DNA of 64,000 bases from Ochrobactrum sp. Q0168 (GTDB taxonomy: Bacteria; Pseudomonadota; Alphaproteobacteria; Rhizobiales; Rhizobiaceae): assembly GCF_016427605.1 (NCBI RefSeq), contig NZ_JAELXQ010000011.1, positions 57,464 to 121,463 on the forward strand, written 5' to 3'. Position 1 is the stretch's first letter. Each line of letters opens with the position of its first letter. The translations under genes and the position numbers were made by a program. The notes beneath the pieces were generated by a model. That model was not told the DNA's origin. It saw nothing but the letters and a program-made list of their open reading frames with translations, and searched no databases. Shown here in pieces: positions 35,356 to 44,437 of this stretch.

Positions 35356-38121
35356 ATGGCGATCACTATAGCCGAATGCTTACTATTCCTTGGTACAGCA
35401 GTAGCAAATAAAGCTTTTGACCGACAAATGGACAAAGCGCTGGACTATTTCGAAAAGCGCAAACTTGCCTCGAAAATCGACGAAATTGTAATTGCCGTAA
35501 TGGAGCCAATGTCTGTTTTCTTCAGTGCAGAAGGAATGTCAACGGAAGATGTAGAGAGAGTTGGAAGCTCCGCGAAAGGACTGGTGGAATGGCTGATCGA
35601 GAATCCAAATTTTGCGGCTGCTCGAGGATTGATCACTGAGAAAATTGTAAACGACCTTTTACAAACGGAGGCAGGATTGGAGTGCATTGCGAACACTCAG
35701 CCGCATTCCGCCGCTTTAGACACATTATTACGTGCTTTGGTCGATTTAGCCGTCTCGGTGCCCCCAGTACTTAAGAACTGGGAAAAAACATCATTCCAGA
35801 CCATTTTCTCTCAAACCGAAGATATCAAGGCAACTTTAGGATCAGTTTACAGTTTGATGCAGAAAGTCGTCTCGACGCAAAGCAAATCGGACGATGTATT
35901 CGATATCGTACGAAATCATTGCGCTGCAAGTATTGCACTCAAAACAAGCATCCATGGCCTGAGACAGTCTGCCGTTCCACAAGCCGAGCTGGACAAACTT
36001 TTCGTATTTCCTGCATTTGACGAGAGTATTATTAAGCAAAGCAAATTGCTTTTAGAAGATAAATGTAACGAAATGGATTTATCCATGGAAAGAGAGGTTA
36101 AAGGGATAGATATAATAAAGTACAATGATTTTGATTCTTTTAAAAGGCAGTTATTTTCTGGAAATAGCTTTACGATTGTAGCACCTGCAGGAGCAGGAAA
36201 ATCGACTTTCTCTGCTTGGATAAACTCCAAACTACTTAGCTCCACAGATACGTTTTTGCCTATCGTAATGCCGTTGCGTCAAATAAACAGAAAGGGAGAT
36301 TTTCCAACTCTAACAGATAGTATTCTGTCTGTAATATCGCCAGCATTCAAGGACCGTGTATCAACGCAAAAAGTAGGAATGTGGGCTTCAGAAGGAAAAA
36401 TTATACTAATACTCGATGGGTTTGATGAGATTAGCGAATCTAAACGGGAAAAATACTTAGAGTGGATTACCGCGCTCCCTCAAGCTCATCCAGGTTTAAT
36501 GGTTATTGTTACGTCACGCCCACTTTCTACGGATCATTTAGACCGGCTAAATGGATTTGAGAACTGGCGATCTATGAAGCTCTTGGCTTTCGATCAAAGT
36601 CGGGTCGTTCAGTACATTTCAAATTTTCAGGAGTATGGCCCTGCAATTATGACAGGTGCCAAGAAACAGCGTCCAGAGGAACTGGCTGCACAATGGCTGA
36701 GTGATACGACTCTCGCACCTCTAACCGGCAACCCATTGTTACTCTCAACGCTTTTGATCGTCCATCATATGGACGGGGAATTGCCAGACGATAGATCAAA
36801 GCTGTATGAAAGGTATATCGACGGGATGCTTGGTCTCTGGGAGATCAATAAAGAGTTAGACGAACCCAAAGTAGCTCTTACGAAAGAGCAGAAGAAGAAA
36901 GTTCTCGAACTTATAGCCGTGAATATGATTTCTCTTGAAATAGATGCTGCGGATGAAGAAGAGGTATTTGATTGGGTATCCAACTATATTTCTGATCAAG
37001 CGATTGCGTCAGACGCGCGCGCTGTATTAGATCATTTGCGGGAGCGCTCTGGACTTCTGATTGGACCAGGACAATACACATTTGCCCACAAATCCATAGG
37101 GGAGTTCTTAGTTGCACAAGCGTGCAATGATGGTATCCAAATCGCAGTGAACGGGACACGTATGGATCGATTTACGCTGGACCAACATTGCCTTTCAGAC
37201 CGTTGGAATACAGTTGTCTTTCTTTGGGCAGGTATTGCAGCAAAGCTAGATGTTCAGAACTTTATCGAGAACCGAAGAAGTCTAGGCGATATCGCAGTCG
37301 CTGGCGGGCTATTACTTGAGAGACGTCGCTTTCTTGAACGGAATTGGGTGTGCTCCGAATTCTGGAGAATTCTCAACGCGGGCATTAAGCCCGGCGGTGA
37401 ACTACACAATGACACCTCAGATATTAATATAGTTTATAATTCAGGACCCGGTTCCTCTCATATTCCGAGAGAGCTTACTCCCGTGTTTCGACTCAAGTCG
37501 GTTGGTTCCTTGTTTTCTGATATTTTAGACTTTGTCGATATAATGTACAGAGAAAACTATGCCCGACCGGGAGACTGGAAAAACCTAGAAGGAGAACTTT
37601 CTATAGTACTCTGGTGCGGTTTATGTACATTCGAATATCTTTCGGATGGCTTTATTGAGAGCGCTCCCAAGATATTAACCGATCCTATGAAATTCTTGAT
37701 TATAGCGAAAGCTTATAAAAGGGATTGCCCTGAAGAAATTATAGACAATGGCTTTCCAGAACATCCATATAAATCTCAAATAGACCCATATTTAATGATA
37801 GCTAGATTGATGGATTTGGTATTCTATTTCGTTTATGCTTCTGATAATAAAGATTTATACTTTGATCCGGCACCAAGTCCGAACGCACCCAAAACAAAGG
37901 AAATCTTATCAGATAGCACCTTTCTCCACCTTTTGCTGGACAAGCCAAGCGGGGTTTTTGGCCGTCATGGCGATACCGCAAAGGTTAATACATTTTATGA
38001 GGAGTGTTTTAATGCAGTTAAAGAGTGTAAAATTCCAGAGCAAAAACAATGGGTTGAATTCCTAAACGAATGCAATCAGCAGTTGGCGGCCTTGAAGGCT
38101 ACTGAAGTCGCAATTGTTTAA
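35356..38121 (+). CDS. NACHT-domain STAND NTPase, candidate anti-phage protein
   Basis: The 921-residue protein has a helical N-terminal region (~1-250) of unknown type and a NACHT NTPase with P-loop VAPAGAGKSTFSAWINSK (near 275-292). Walker B is KIILILDGFDEISE with D354 and D357-E358, the NACHT-typical DGxDE. TSRPLSTDHLD follows, then a winged-helix/helical part (YERYIDGMLGLW, FAHKSIGEFLVAQ) and a ~280-residue C-terminal sensor-like tail without recognisable TPR or LRR. NACHT proteins in islands often sense phage and trigger cell death or arrest. It stands alone with AT-rich codons. Confidence 0.8.
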   Translation: MAITIAECLLFLGTAVANKAFDRQMDKALDYFEKRKLASKIDEIVIAVMEPMSVFFSAEGMSTEDVERVGSSAKGLVEWLIENPNFAAARGLITEKIVNDLLQTEAGLECIANTQPHSAALDTLLRALVDLAVSVPPVLKNWEKTSFQTIFSQTEDIKATLGSVYSLMQKVVSTQSKSDDVFDIVRNHCAASIALKTSIHGLRQSAVPQAELDKLFVFPAFDESIIKQSKLLLEDKCNEMDLSMEREVKGIDIIKYNDFDSFKRQLFSGNSFTIVAPAGAGKSTFSAWINSKLLSSTDTFLPIVMPLRQINRKGDFPTLTDSILSVISPAFKDRVSTQKVGMWASEGKIILILDGFDEISESKREKYLEWITALPQAHPGLMVIVTSRPLSTDHLDRLNGFENWRSMKLLAFDQSRVVQYISNFQEYGPAIMTGAKKQRPEELAAQWLSDTTLAPLTGNPLLLSTLLIVHHMDGELPDDRSKLYERYIDGMLGLWEINKELDEPKVALTKEQKKKVLELIAVNMISLEIDAADEEEVFDWVSNYISDQAIASDARAVLDHLRERSGLLIGPGQYTFAHKSIGEFLVAQACNDGIQIAVNGTRMDRFTLDQHCLSDRWNTVVFLWAGIAAKLDVQNFIENRRSLGDIAVAGGLLLERRRFLERNWVCSEFWRILNAGIKPGGELHNDTSDINIVYNSGPGSSHIPRELTPVFRLKSVGSLFSDILDFVDIMYRENYARPGDWKNLEGELSIVLWCGLCTFEYLSDGFIESAPKILTDPMKFLIIAKAYKRDCPEEIIDNGFPEHPYKSQIDPYLMIARLMDLVFYFVYASDNKDLYFDPAPSPNAPKTKEILSDSTFLHLLLDKPSGVFGRHGDTAKVNTFYEECFNAVKECKIPEQKQWVEFLNECNQQLAALKATEVAIV

Positions 38122-38152
38122 TATGTTATTTCTCATTCAAGGCACCCTTTTT

Positions 38153-38190
38153 TGCGCACCGTCTCTTTTTTGGACGGTGCGCATTAATTG
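38153..38190 (+). terminator. stem-loop terminator after the NACHT gene
   Basis: An 11-bp perfect stem TGCGCACCGTC (38153-38163) with GACGGTGCGCA (38173-38183) is placed 32 bases after the stop. The T run is in the loop and the tail is TTAATTG. Confidence 0.6.
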
Positions 38191-38513
38191 TAAAATAGAT
38201 ATATTTCTCCATCAATAAAACCATCTCCATTAATTAAGATAAATAATAATTTAATATAGAAAGCGTTAAATTATAAATTAATGACGACATTATCACACCT
38301 GACGAAATTTTTAGTATATTTCATAAGTTCTTATTGTTATCTTTTTTCAATATTTAACTCAATATACGATAATTTTTACTTTATATAAAACATGATTGAG
38401 CTTCTTGTCGGTCGATTTTATTTCTTTTGCCATCGCGACGAACAGAATAACGAGCAGCAGTCTGCAGAACTAATATTCAACATCAATGCTTCCAATGATC
38501 AATACTAGCACCG
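38191..38513. other. very AT-rich intergenic DNA
   Basis: About 320 bp of low-complexity AT-rich sequence between the NACHT terminator and the leftward reading frames. I see only a 38-codon frame at 38392 without a ribosome-binding site. Confidence 0.4.
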
Positions 38514-38741
38514 CTAGGCCATAGCAGCGATTGTTGCGCGTCCCCACAGCTTTACGATCTTTGCATCGTCTGTTGATGACTGGACTGTCGAAATCGCTTT
38601 AAACCCATAAGGACGCACAATCGCCTCTGGACTTCGCTTTCGCCTTCGAGAAGACATCCGCAAATCTCTCCAGATAAACTCAACGACTGCCTGCTTATCC
38701 GTATTGCTAGATTTCACCAGCGCATTGACTGCTTTGAGCAC
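38514..38741 (-). CDS. possible small hypothetical protein or gene remnant
   Basis: A 75-residue minus-strand frame, basic in the middle (RMSSRRRKRSPEAIV), downstream of a strong leftward terminator. No ribosome-binding site is clear and no family is recognised. It may be the remnant of a longer gene; treat it as doubtful. Confidence 0.25.
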   Translation of the reverse strand: MLKAVNALVKSSNTDKQAVVEFIWRDLRMSSRRRKRSPEAIVRPYGFKAISTVQSSTDDAKIVKLWGRATIAAMA

Positions 38742-38744
38742 AAT

Positions 38745-38783
38745 TATTAAAAAAAACCGCCCCCGATTACCTCGCGGGCAGTT
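38745..38783 (-). terminator. intrinsic terminator of the leftward exported-protein unit
   Basis: On the minus strand a GC stem (GCCCGCGA with TCGGGGGC, one mismatch) is followed by eight T's (38749-38756), closing the two-gene unit at 38802-39881. Confidence 0.7.
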
Positions 38784-38801
38784 ATCAATTTACATACAGT
38801 T

Positions 38802-39152
38802 TTAGGCGACGGCTTTCGGGGCCTGTTTTTTCGCTCCGAAAGTCGCAATAAGCCCGCCAACGAAAGCCAGAGCCATAAAGATGGCGACGATAGTGCCGCC
38901 AAGAATAGCGCCTGCGATAGCACAGGCCATCAGCAGAATACCGGGAAGTCTGCCCTTTGCACCGAGAGCAACGGCACCAAGAACGATGATTAGAAATGAG
39001 AATCCAACGCCACCCCAGCCAAGCCCGACAACCTGCGAAGCGCCTTCTGCTTCTAGACCAGCACCGACACCACCAATTAGTAGTGTAATAATAGCTGCGA
39101 AGACACCAAAAATCCCCGCAACAAGCGCAATTACGCCGCCTGCTTTTTGCAT
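38802..39152 (-). CDS. small multi-pass membrane protein of the XRE-linked set
   Basis: This 116-residue protein is made almost wholly of three or four glycine/alanine-rich hydrophobic helices (GGVIALVAGIFGVFAAIITLL onward) with a short charged C-terminus (KKQAPKAVA). The start MQKAGG lies 12 bases after the lipoprotein gene ends, so the two form one unit. I do not know a function. Pairing with a lipoprotein suggests an envelope complex. Confidence 0.7.
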   Translation of the reverse strand: MQKAGGVIALVAGIFGVFAAIITLLIGGVGAGLEAEGASQVVGLGWGGVGFSFLIIVLGAVALGAKGRLPGILLMACAIAGAILGGTIVAIFMALAFVGGLIATFGAKKQAPKAVA

Positions 39153-39164
39153 TCTTCAATTCCT

Positions 39165-39881
39165 TTAGTTTGAGGTAGATTGATTGCTTTGCTTATCGAT
39201 GCCGAAGACAAGCGCAAAGCCTTTTTGGGCAAGGTGCGTGAACTTGACATCTCCAAGCTTAATCGTGGCTTCTTGACGCGGATTCAGTTGCTGTTGCAGA
39301 GGGATATCCGCTGGATGACCATCGATAAAAACGCCCCGGGAATAGATAATGGTCGCGGGTTCTCGAAGGTCGTTTGTAACCACAATTGAAAGAGAAGCAT
39401 CTGTCAGTTTAATGCTCGCCATGGAGTTCACCCGACGCAACCGCTTCTGGACTTCTTCATATTTTTCGGGATTGAATCGAACATGCACTGAGGATGACCC
39501 ATCGTCCGCTTTTGCAGCCTGAAAAGCCAATAGGTTACTAATCGGCATGTTTTGATCCCCATTTACGGAGAAAAGGGAGGTCGTCGCCTTGATTGTCATT
39601 CGGTCGTTCAGACTTCCGGAAACTCTTTCACAGCCGAGCAGAGAAGCCTTCTCAAACACCGCTGCGACAGCCTCAACCAGTTCTTGTCCTTCTGCCTTTT
39701 CGCACTTCTGAACCAATCCAGATTCAAGGATTTCGATTGTTAGATCGACCGGTATCCCAGTTGCGGCTGTAGACGACGTGATATCCTGGACATCGCGGAC
39801 ATAAAGTTTCGCGGAAACGTTTTGATCACATGCAGTTAATGCAATTGCGGCAAGGCAAATGCCTGCAAATCTCCTGTACAT
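39165..39881 (-). CDS. lipoprotein of the XRE-linked set
   Basis: The 238-residue protein has a lipoprotein signal, MYRRFAGICLAAIALTACDQN, with lipobox LTAC and Asp at +2, an inner-membrane retention signal in E. coli. The rest is soluble and beta-rich (SVHVRFNPEKYEEV, ATIKLGDVKFTHLAQKGFALVFG). It is divergent from the XRE gene, with palindromes between them. I recognise no named function. Confidence 0.75.
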   Translation of the reverse strand: MYRRFAGICLAAIALTACDQNVSAKLYVRDVQDITSSTAATGIPVDLTIEILESGLVQKCEKAEGQELVEAVAAVFEKASLLGCERVSGSLNDRMTIKATTSLFSVNGDQNMPISNLLAFQAAKADDGSSSVHVRFNPEKYEEVQKRLRRVNSMASIKLTDASLSIVVTNDLREPATIIYSRGVFIDGHPADIPLQQQLNPRQEATIKLGDVKFTHLAQKGFALVFGIDKQSNQSTSN

Positions 39882-39909
39882 TTATCCCCCAAAAGCAAAC
39901 GTCAAATCA

Positions 39910-39961
39910 ATGTGTTCTTTTAAAACACGTTTGAAAACACCACGTTTATTAATACGTGGTG
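39910..39961. promoter_or_regulatory. candidate XRE operators between the lipoprotein gene and the regulator
   Basis: Two palindromes lie in the 110-bp divergent promoter region: GTGTT...AACAC (about 39912-39928) and CACCACGT-8-ACGTGGTG (39938-39961, 8-bp perfect arms). The CCACGT/ACGTGG half-site recurs at 41836-41859 before the other leftward unit. Control by the adjacent XRE protein is inferred. Confidence 0.55.
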
Positions 39962-39991
39962 ATTGGAAATCCAAGGTGTTTTTGTTCGCCA

Positions 39992-40270
39992 ATGGAAATT
40001 CAGGAACAAATCGCAATCAATTTGAGGCGTATCCGCGTAGCGCGTGGAATCTCGCAGGATGAGCTCGCGCTGATTTCAGGTGTTGAGCGTGCTTATGTCG
40101 GTCATCTAGAAAGAGGCGCAAAAAACCCGACAGTGAAGACCTTGGAGAAGATTTCCATTGGCCTGCAATGTCGGGTTCGCGATTTTTTCGAAGATGTCGA
40201 AGGAATGGAATACGATAGAAGTACGCTGCCACCCGGAAGAAAGGGCTTCCGGGAGAAGGAAGAATTTTAG
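39992..40270 (+). CDS. XRE family helix-turn-helix regulator
   Basis: This 92-residue protein has one helix-turn-helix of the Cro/C1 type: INLRRIRVARGISQDELALISGVERAYVGHLERGAKNPTVKTLEKISIGL. The dimerising tail is short and acidic. The ATG at 39992 is chosen over a GTG 12 codons earlier. It is divergent from the lipoprotein gene and convergent with the next leftward gene, overlapping its stop by 4 bases. Palindromes in front suggest autoregulation. Confidence 0.88.
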   Translation: MEIQEQIAINLRRIRVARGISQDELALISGVERAYVGHLERGAKNPTVKTLEKISIGLQCRVRDFFEDVEGMEYDRSTLPPGRKGFREKEEF

Positions 40271-41460
40271 AAGTCTTTCTCGGTATCCGTTTTTTTCCCG
40301 CCGCTGCTTTCAGCAAGATAGCGGTCAATTCCCGCAGAAAGCAACCGAGTCATTTGCTCGCAACCATTCGAAAACTTGATGCGATCTTGATATTCGATTG
40401 GAAACGCCTTGTAGGCCTGCATAAGCTTGTAGTTAGCATCATTTTCAGACGTCTTCGTGGCCTTTTGCCAAAGCGCGTCAACGTCGATTTTCTGTGATTT
40501 TGCGACCGCATCAAGTTGCTTCAGTTTCGTCTTCAGCGGGGCAAGTTGCCTGTCACCTGCATAGTGATACTCACAAAACAGTTTCGTGAGCATGTAGGTT
40601 TCATAAGCTTCGGAGATAGCTTTCTCCGCGTTCTTCGGAGTTTTGTTTCTAGAGGGTTTGGAAATGGCTTCTGGTCGCGGAGCCGCAATTTCAGGCTCAT
40701 TACCTTCGTCTGATGAGACCTCTTGTGGCGTATATCCCTGACCTGTGACATTGGTCGAGACGGTTTTACAGGCACCATTCCAGAGATTTTTTGAAAGCGC
40801 GATCAGTTCTTCGTCTTTGATCTTGGAATTCAGATCATACTCGACAGCATCATTAACGCCGATCAGTAGTTTTTGCCGCTTCCAATAGACGGTGGCGCTG
40901 TCCTCGTCACAATGAATGTAGGCGGTATCGAAGAGCTTCTTTCTAGCCTCAAAAGCGTCCACCTTCACCATATTCGACAGATTTTTTGAATAATCCAACG
41001 ACTGATAATGCAGGGAATACGGAGTGCCGTTGAATTCGGGCTCTGTCGTTATATCGACCTTTGCAAGATTATCCTGAAGGGGTGGCCTCTTTGAGATTTT
41101 GGCAAAGTCTTTCTTGCAGACGGCATGCCATAACTCCCAAATCGTTTTTCCGGCGCTGCTTGGGTCATTCTTTATATCAATGGAATGATTGATATTATCA
41201 CTGGTCAGAACCTGCGGCATATATTGATTGCAATTGACAACGAAATCGCTGGTCTTTTTCTGCGCACGATTGTCATAGGTGATCACCGTCGCGATATAAT
41301 TGTCTTCTATTCCTGCCTTTTCGACTTTTTGAAGAAACAGTTCCGATGCGTAGCCGGAACGACCTCCACTTGAGAAAAACTGCGCATGGGCCGAACCCGT
41401 GATCACAATGCCAATCGCAGCCAATCCGATTGACCAAATGAGCTTACTTGCAGCGACCAT
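40267..41460 (-). CDS. large exported protein of the XRE-linked set
   Basis: This 397-residue protein has a signal peptide ending ITGSAHA, so it is periplasmic or secreted. The mature part is polar with several cysteines (VNCNQYMP, HAVCKKD, YIHCDED, WNGACK, FCEYHY, NGCEQ) that could form disulfides, a Pro/Lys-rich linker near residue 265, and a helical C-terminal third. No family is recognised. It starts inside the end of the upstream gene (17-base overlap). Confidence 0.7.
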   Translation of the reverse strand: MVAASKLIWSIGLAAIGIVITGSAHAQFFSSGGRSGYASELFLQKVEKAGIEDNYIATVITYDNRAQKKTSDFVVNCNQYMPQVLTSDNINHSIDIKNDPSSAGKTIWELWHAVCKKDFAKISKRPPLQDNLAKVDITTEPEFNGTPYSLHYQSLDYSKNLSNMVKVDAFEARKKLFDTAYIHCDEDSATVYWKRQKLLIGVNDAVEYDLNSKIKDEELIALSKNLWNGACKTVSTNVTGQGYTPQEVSSDEGNEPEIAAPRPEAISKPSRNKTPKNAEKAISEAYETYMLTKLFCEYHYAGDRQLAPLKTKLKQLDAVAKSQKIDVDALWQKATKTSENDANYKLMQAYKAFPIEYQDRIKFSNGCEQMTRLLSAGIDRYLAESSGGKKTDTEKDF

Positions 41461-41809
41461 ACTGACCGGCTCCCGCTATCGAGATTTTGTTCGCATTCAG
41501 GACGGTTATTTTCATGCTGCCGCGAACCGACTCGCCTTCCGTCTCGCATAGGAATTGAAGCGCATGGCTTTTTCCCTTCCGGGAATAATTCATAACAACG
41601 CAGCTACCCTCGTGGCGTTCTAAGCTCTTTTTGCCCAAAATGAGATAATCATCCGCTGTTTGATCGCGTAAAGCTTGGCAGCTCTCAACGTGCGGTCCCT
41701 TCCATGTACCTATAATGGATTTGTCCAATTCGGCTGAAAAAGCCGGAACCGAGATTGAGAATGCAGCCATTGAAACCGCTACTGACATTACAAAACTGAA
41801 TCGAGTCAT
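41444..41809 (-). CDS. small exported protein of the XRE-linked set
   Basis: The 121-residue protein has a signal peptide (MTRFSFVMSVAVSMAAFSISVPAFSA). The mature part starts ELDKSIIGTWKGPHVESCQALR and has four cysteines, in the style of small beta-barrel periplasmic proteins such as lipocalin-like or MliC-like folds (a guess). It heads the two-gene leftward unit, with a palindrome 27 bases upstream. Confidence 0.65.
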   Translation of the reverse strand: MTRFSFVMSVAVSMAAFSISVPAFSAELDKSIIGTWKGPHVESCQALRDQTADDYLILGKKSLERHEGSCVVMNYSRKGKSHALQFLCETEGESVRGSMKITVLNANKISIAGAGQYGRCK

Positions 41810-41835
41810 CGCCCCACCGAATTAAAAATCAAAAG

Positions 41836-41859
41836 AAAACGCGGTTTAAACCACGTTTT
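41836..41859 (-). promoter_or_regulatory. candidate XRE operator before the second leftward unit
   Basis: A 24-bp palindrome with one mismatch, AAAACGCGGTTT / AAACCACGTTTT, shares the CCACGT half-site with 39938-39961. It sits 27 bases upstream of the gene start at 41809. Confidence 0.55.
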
Positions 41860-42023
41860 TTAATACCACTATTTTTGAACCAAAATCAAATTCTAGAGAC
41901 GCGATTTTCTGCAAATCATGCTCTCAACAATTGTTACAAAACTTGCTACAATTTTTTTATGGGGGTGATTTTTATATTGTTGATTTTATTGAATATTTTA
42001 GGAGATTCTATGAATCCGACAGT

Positions 42024-42037
42024 CTCTCTCTCCGCCA
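42024..42037 (+). repeat. attR: 14-bp copy of the tRNA-Ser 3' end
   Basis: CTCTCTCTCCGCCA is identical to 28682-28695. GC content and codon style return to the chromosomal norm to the right of it. Confidence 0.8.
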
Positions 42038-42164
42038 TTTAGTTCCCCGACTTCAAAAGCAGAGATGAAAGCACCCTGAGCTCATCAGCTCGGTTATGCT
42101 TTCTGACCCCCGTGAGCCGTAACCCACGGGAATCGCGTTACTGTCTGCCCTTTGTGGAAGGCGA

Positions 42165-42806
<642 letters not shown>

Positions 42807-42898
42807 CTATCAGTTCCCGCTGCCCCTGCAATATTATAGGGGGCAATTTTTCGTGCGTTCCGCCGATACCGGAAATTCTTTGCGCGAAAATGCCTCGA

Positions 42899-44224
42899 TC
42901 AGAAAAGTGAAGCGATGCGCGCCGGCTTGGACGAGGACATTCGCGGCACCACGACGAGCTTGTTGAACTCGCCGCGTTTGAAGGCGCGCAGGAAGCGCGG
43001 ATAATCCCGGAACACCACGCAGCCATTGGAATCGCCGTTGCGTCCCAGCATGAATGTATGCGCCAGAAGCCCGTCGCGATTGTAGCGGTTGTTACCGTCA
43101 GCCGGTGTCAAGCGGATCGCCTCAACGCCGTGGAACAGCGCCTCGCGCATGCGCAGATTATAGCTATGCGGCGGCGTCGGGCCGCGGTTCTTCTGGTTCA
43201 CATAGGTGGGATTGTCGCGCATGCGACCGATGCCCGAATGGGCTTCGAGCTTCTCGCCGCTCGGCAAATAGACGGTCGCGGCGGAAATGTCATAAATGGC
43301 TACGCGGCTGCGCGCAGCCTGATTGATGAGCGGGCTAAAAAGACCTGGCTCTGGCGTGTCTGTCTGGCCGCTTTCTGGCGCATAGGCAAGCTGCGTCTTC
43401 GGATGCATCCGCGAGGCGCGCAGTGGCGGCTTGGCGCCCGGCAAAGGCACATCGTCCGGCACGAACATATCGCGATCGGTGTCGTCGTCAGCTGCCATAT
43501 CCGTTTTCTGGTCGGGCGCGGATTGCGGCAACGGTATCGCATTGCCGACCGGTAGATTTGGCGTGTCAGCGCCTTCCGCATCGGCTTCTTCAGCCTGCGA
43601 CAGTGGCAAAATGCCGGACTGGCTCTGCGGCTGGATTTGGGCCAACGCGACAAGTGCGGCAGGCGTTTGCGGCGCGCTGGCATAGCCAAGCGCCGCAACG
43701 GGTGCTGTCGAAGGTTCCCCCGCACCACCCATTTTGTCCGTCACCGTGGCAGCAGAAGCAACTGCAACCGGCTCTGGCAGCTTAACCCGGTCCGCACGGG
43801 GTTCGATCAGCGAAGCAACGTCTACGGATTTTGGCTCGATCACCGAATTCGGGCCGATATCGGCAATGATCGGCTGATCATCGGTCACCTTGTTGCGACG
43901 CCAGTCGAGGTTGGAATAAGCAGCATCCGCCGTATAAGCCTTGATGAAACTTTCGCGCATTTTGCGCGATGGCGTTCGGGTCTGGTCGACAAGAGCCAGC
44001 GCCTGCGGCATGGCTGCCGGAATGCGCCGCATGACCGGAGCGACCGGCGCAAATGCGGGAATGACCGTTTCAAGCGTGCCGAGAGTGGTCAGCATCCAGC
44101 CGCCTGCGACAAGACCTGTCGCGGCAAAAGCCGTTACACGCAGAAAGCCACGCAAACTGAACGGAACGCTGATGCGGCTGCTACGCGGAGCCGCGTGGCC
44201 ATACACTTCTGTCACACACGCCAT
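42899..44224 (-). CDS. membrane-anchored Tlde1/DUF2778 domain protein
   Basis: This ~441-residue protein has one membrane helix (LRGFLRVTAFAATGLVAGGWML, near residue 30) and a long Pro/Ala-rich, disordered linker. A C-terminal ~150-residue DUF2778/Tlde1 domain follows, with SGIGRMRDNP and HTFMLGRNGDSNGCVVF; the final His/Ser-x-Gly-Cys pattern resembles L,D-transpeptidases. The domain should face the periplasm and act on peptidoglycan. Starts upstream of 44224 are open but less likely. Tlde1 also names a type VI effector, but the anchor here argues for a housekeeping role. Confidence 0.75.
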   Translation of the reverse strand: MACVTEVYGHAAPRSSRISVPFSLRGFLRVTAFAATGLVAGGWMLTTLGTLETVIPAFAPVAPVMRRIPAAMPQALALVDQTRTPSRKMRESFIKAYTADAAYSNLDWRRNKVTDDQPIIADIGPNSVIEPKSVDVASLIEPRADRVKLPEPVAVASAATVTDKMGGAGEPSTAPVAALGYASAPQTPAALVALAQIQPQSQSGILPLSQAEEADAEGADTPNLPVGNAIPLPQSAPDQKTDMAADDDTDRDMFVPDDVPLPGAKPPLRASRMHPKTQLAYAPESGQTDTPEPGLFSPLINQAARSRVAIYDISAATVYLPSGEKLEAHSGIGRMRDNPTYVNQKNRGPTPPHSYNLRMREALFHGVEAIRLTPADGNNRYNRDGLLAHTFMLGRNGDSNGCVVFRDYPRFLRAFKRGEFNKLVVVPRMSSSKPARIASLF

Positions 44225-44437
44225 GATACTAACCCGACTGGAATTCGACTTCGCGGCCCCACTTCTGGCCTCGCCTCGCATGTCAGTTCGGCAAAAAAGC
44301 GAAGAGGACATGGCAAAGCAGTGGCCGAAGCGAAGCAGTGACCGCAATGGTCGCTTCCAGCATGGCGAATTATGGTAACCAAAGTCTTTACGAACGGCGT
44401 CTGACTGATAATTCCTCTTCGGAAGAGGAAAACAGCA

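Larger units (their letters stand above)
28682..42037. mobile_element. ~13.3-kb genomic island integrated in tRNA-Ser(GGA)
   Basis: The island is bounded by 14-bp direct repeats of the tRNA 3' end. An integrase lies near the tRNA end, and base composition is plainly lower in GC than on both sides. Cargo includes an HUH Rep-like protein, a serine recombinase, a NACHT NTPase and an XRE-centred set of exported proteins. No capsid, packaging or conjugation genes are visible. It is therefore an integrative element moved by helpers, or a degenerate one, rather than a prophage or full ICE. Confidence 0.85.

Noticed and set aside
38392..38508. 38-codon frame MIELLVGRFYFF in AT-rich DNA
   Set aside because: No Shine-Dalgarno, and sequence of this composition yields such frames by chance.
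28682..42037. Island as a prophage
   Set aside because: No capsid, terminase, portal, tail or lysis gene is seen in any frame across the 13.3 kb.
41959..42042. 27-codon hydrophobic frame running across attR
   Set aside because: Low-complexity AT-rich DNA ending inside the att repeat; no sign of selection or ribosome-binding site.
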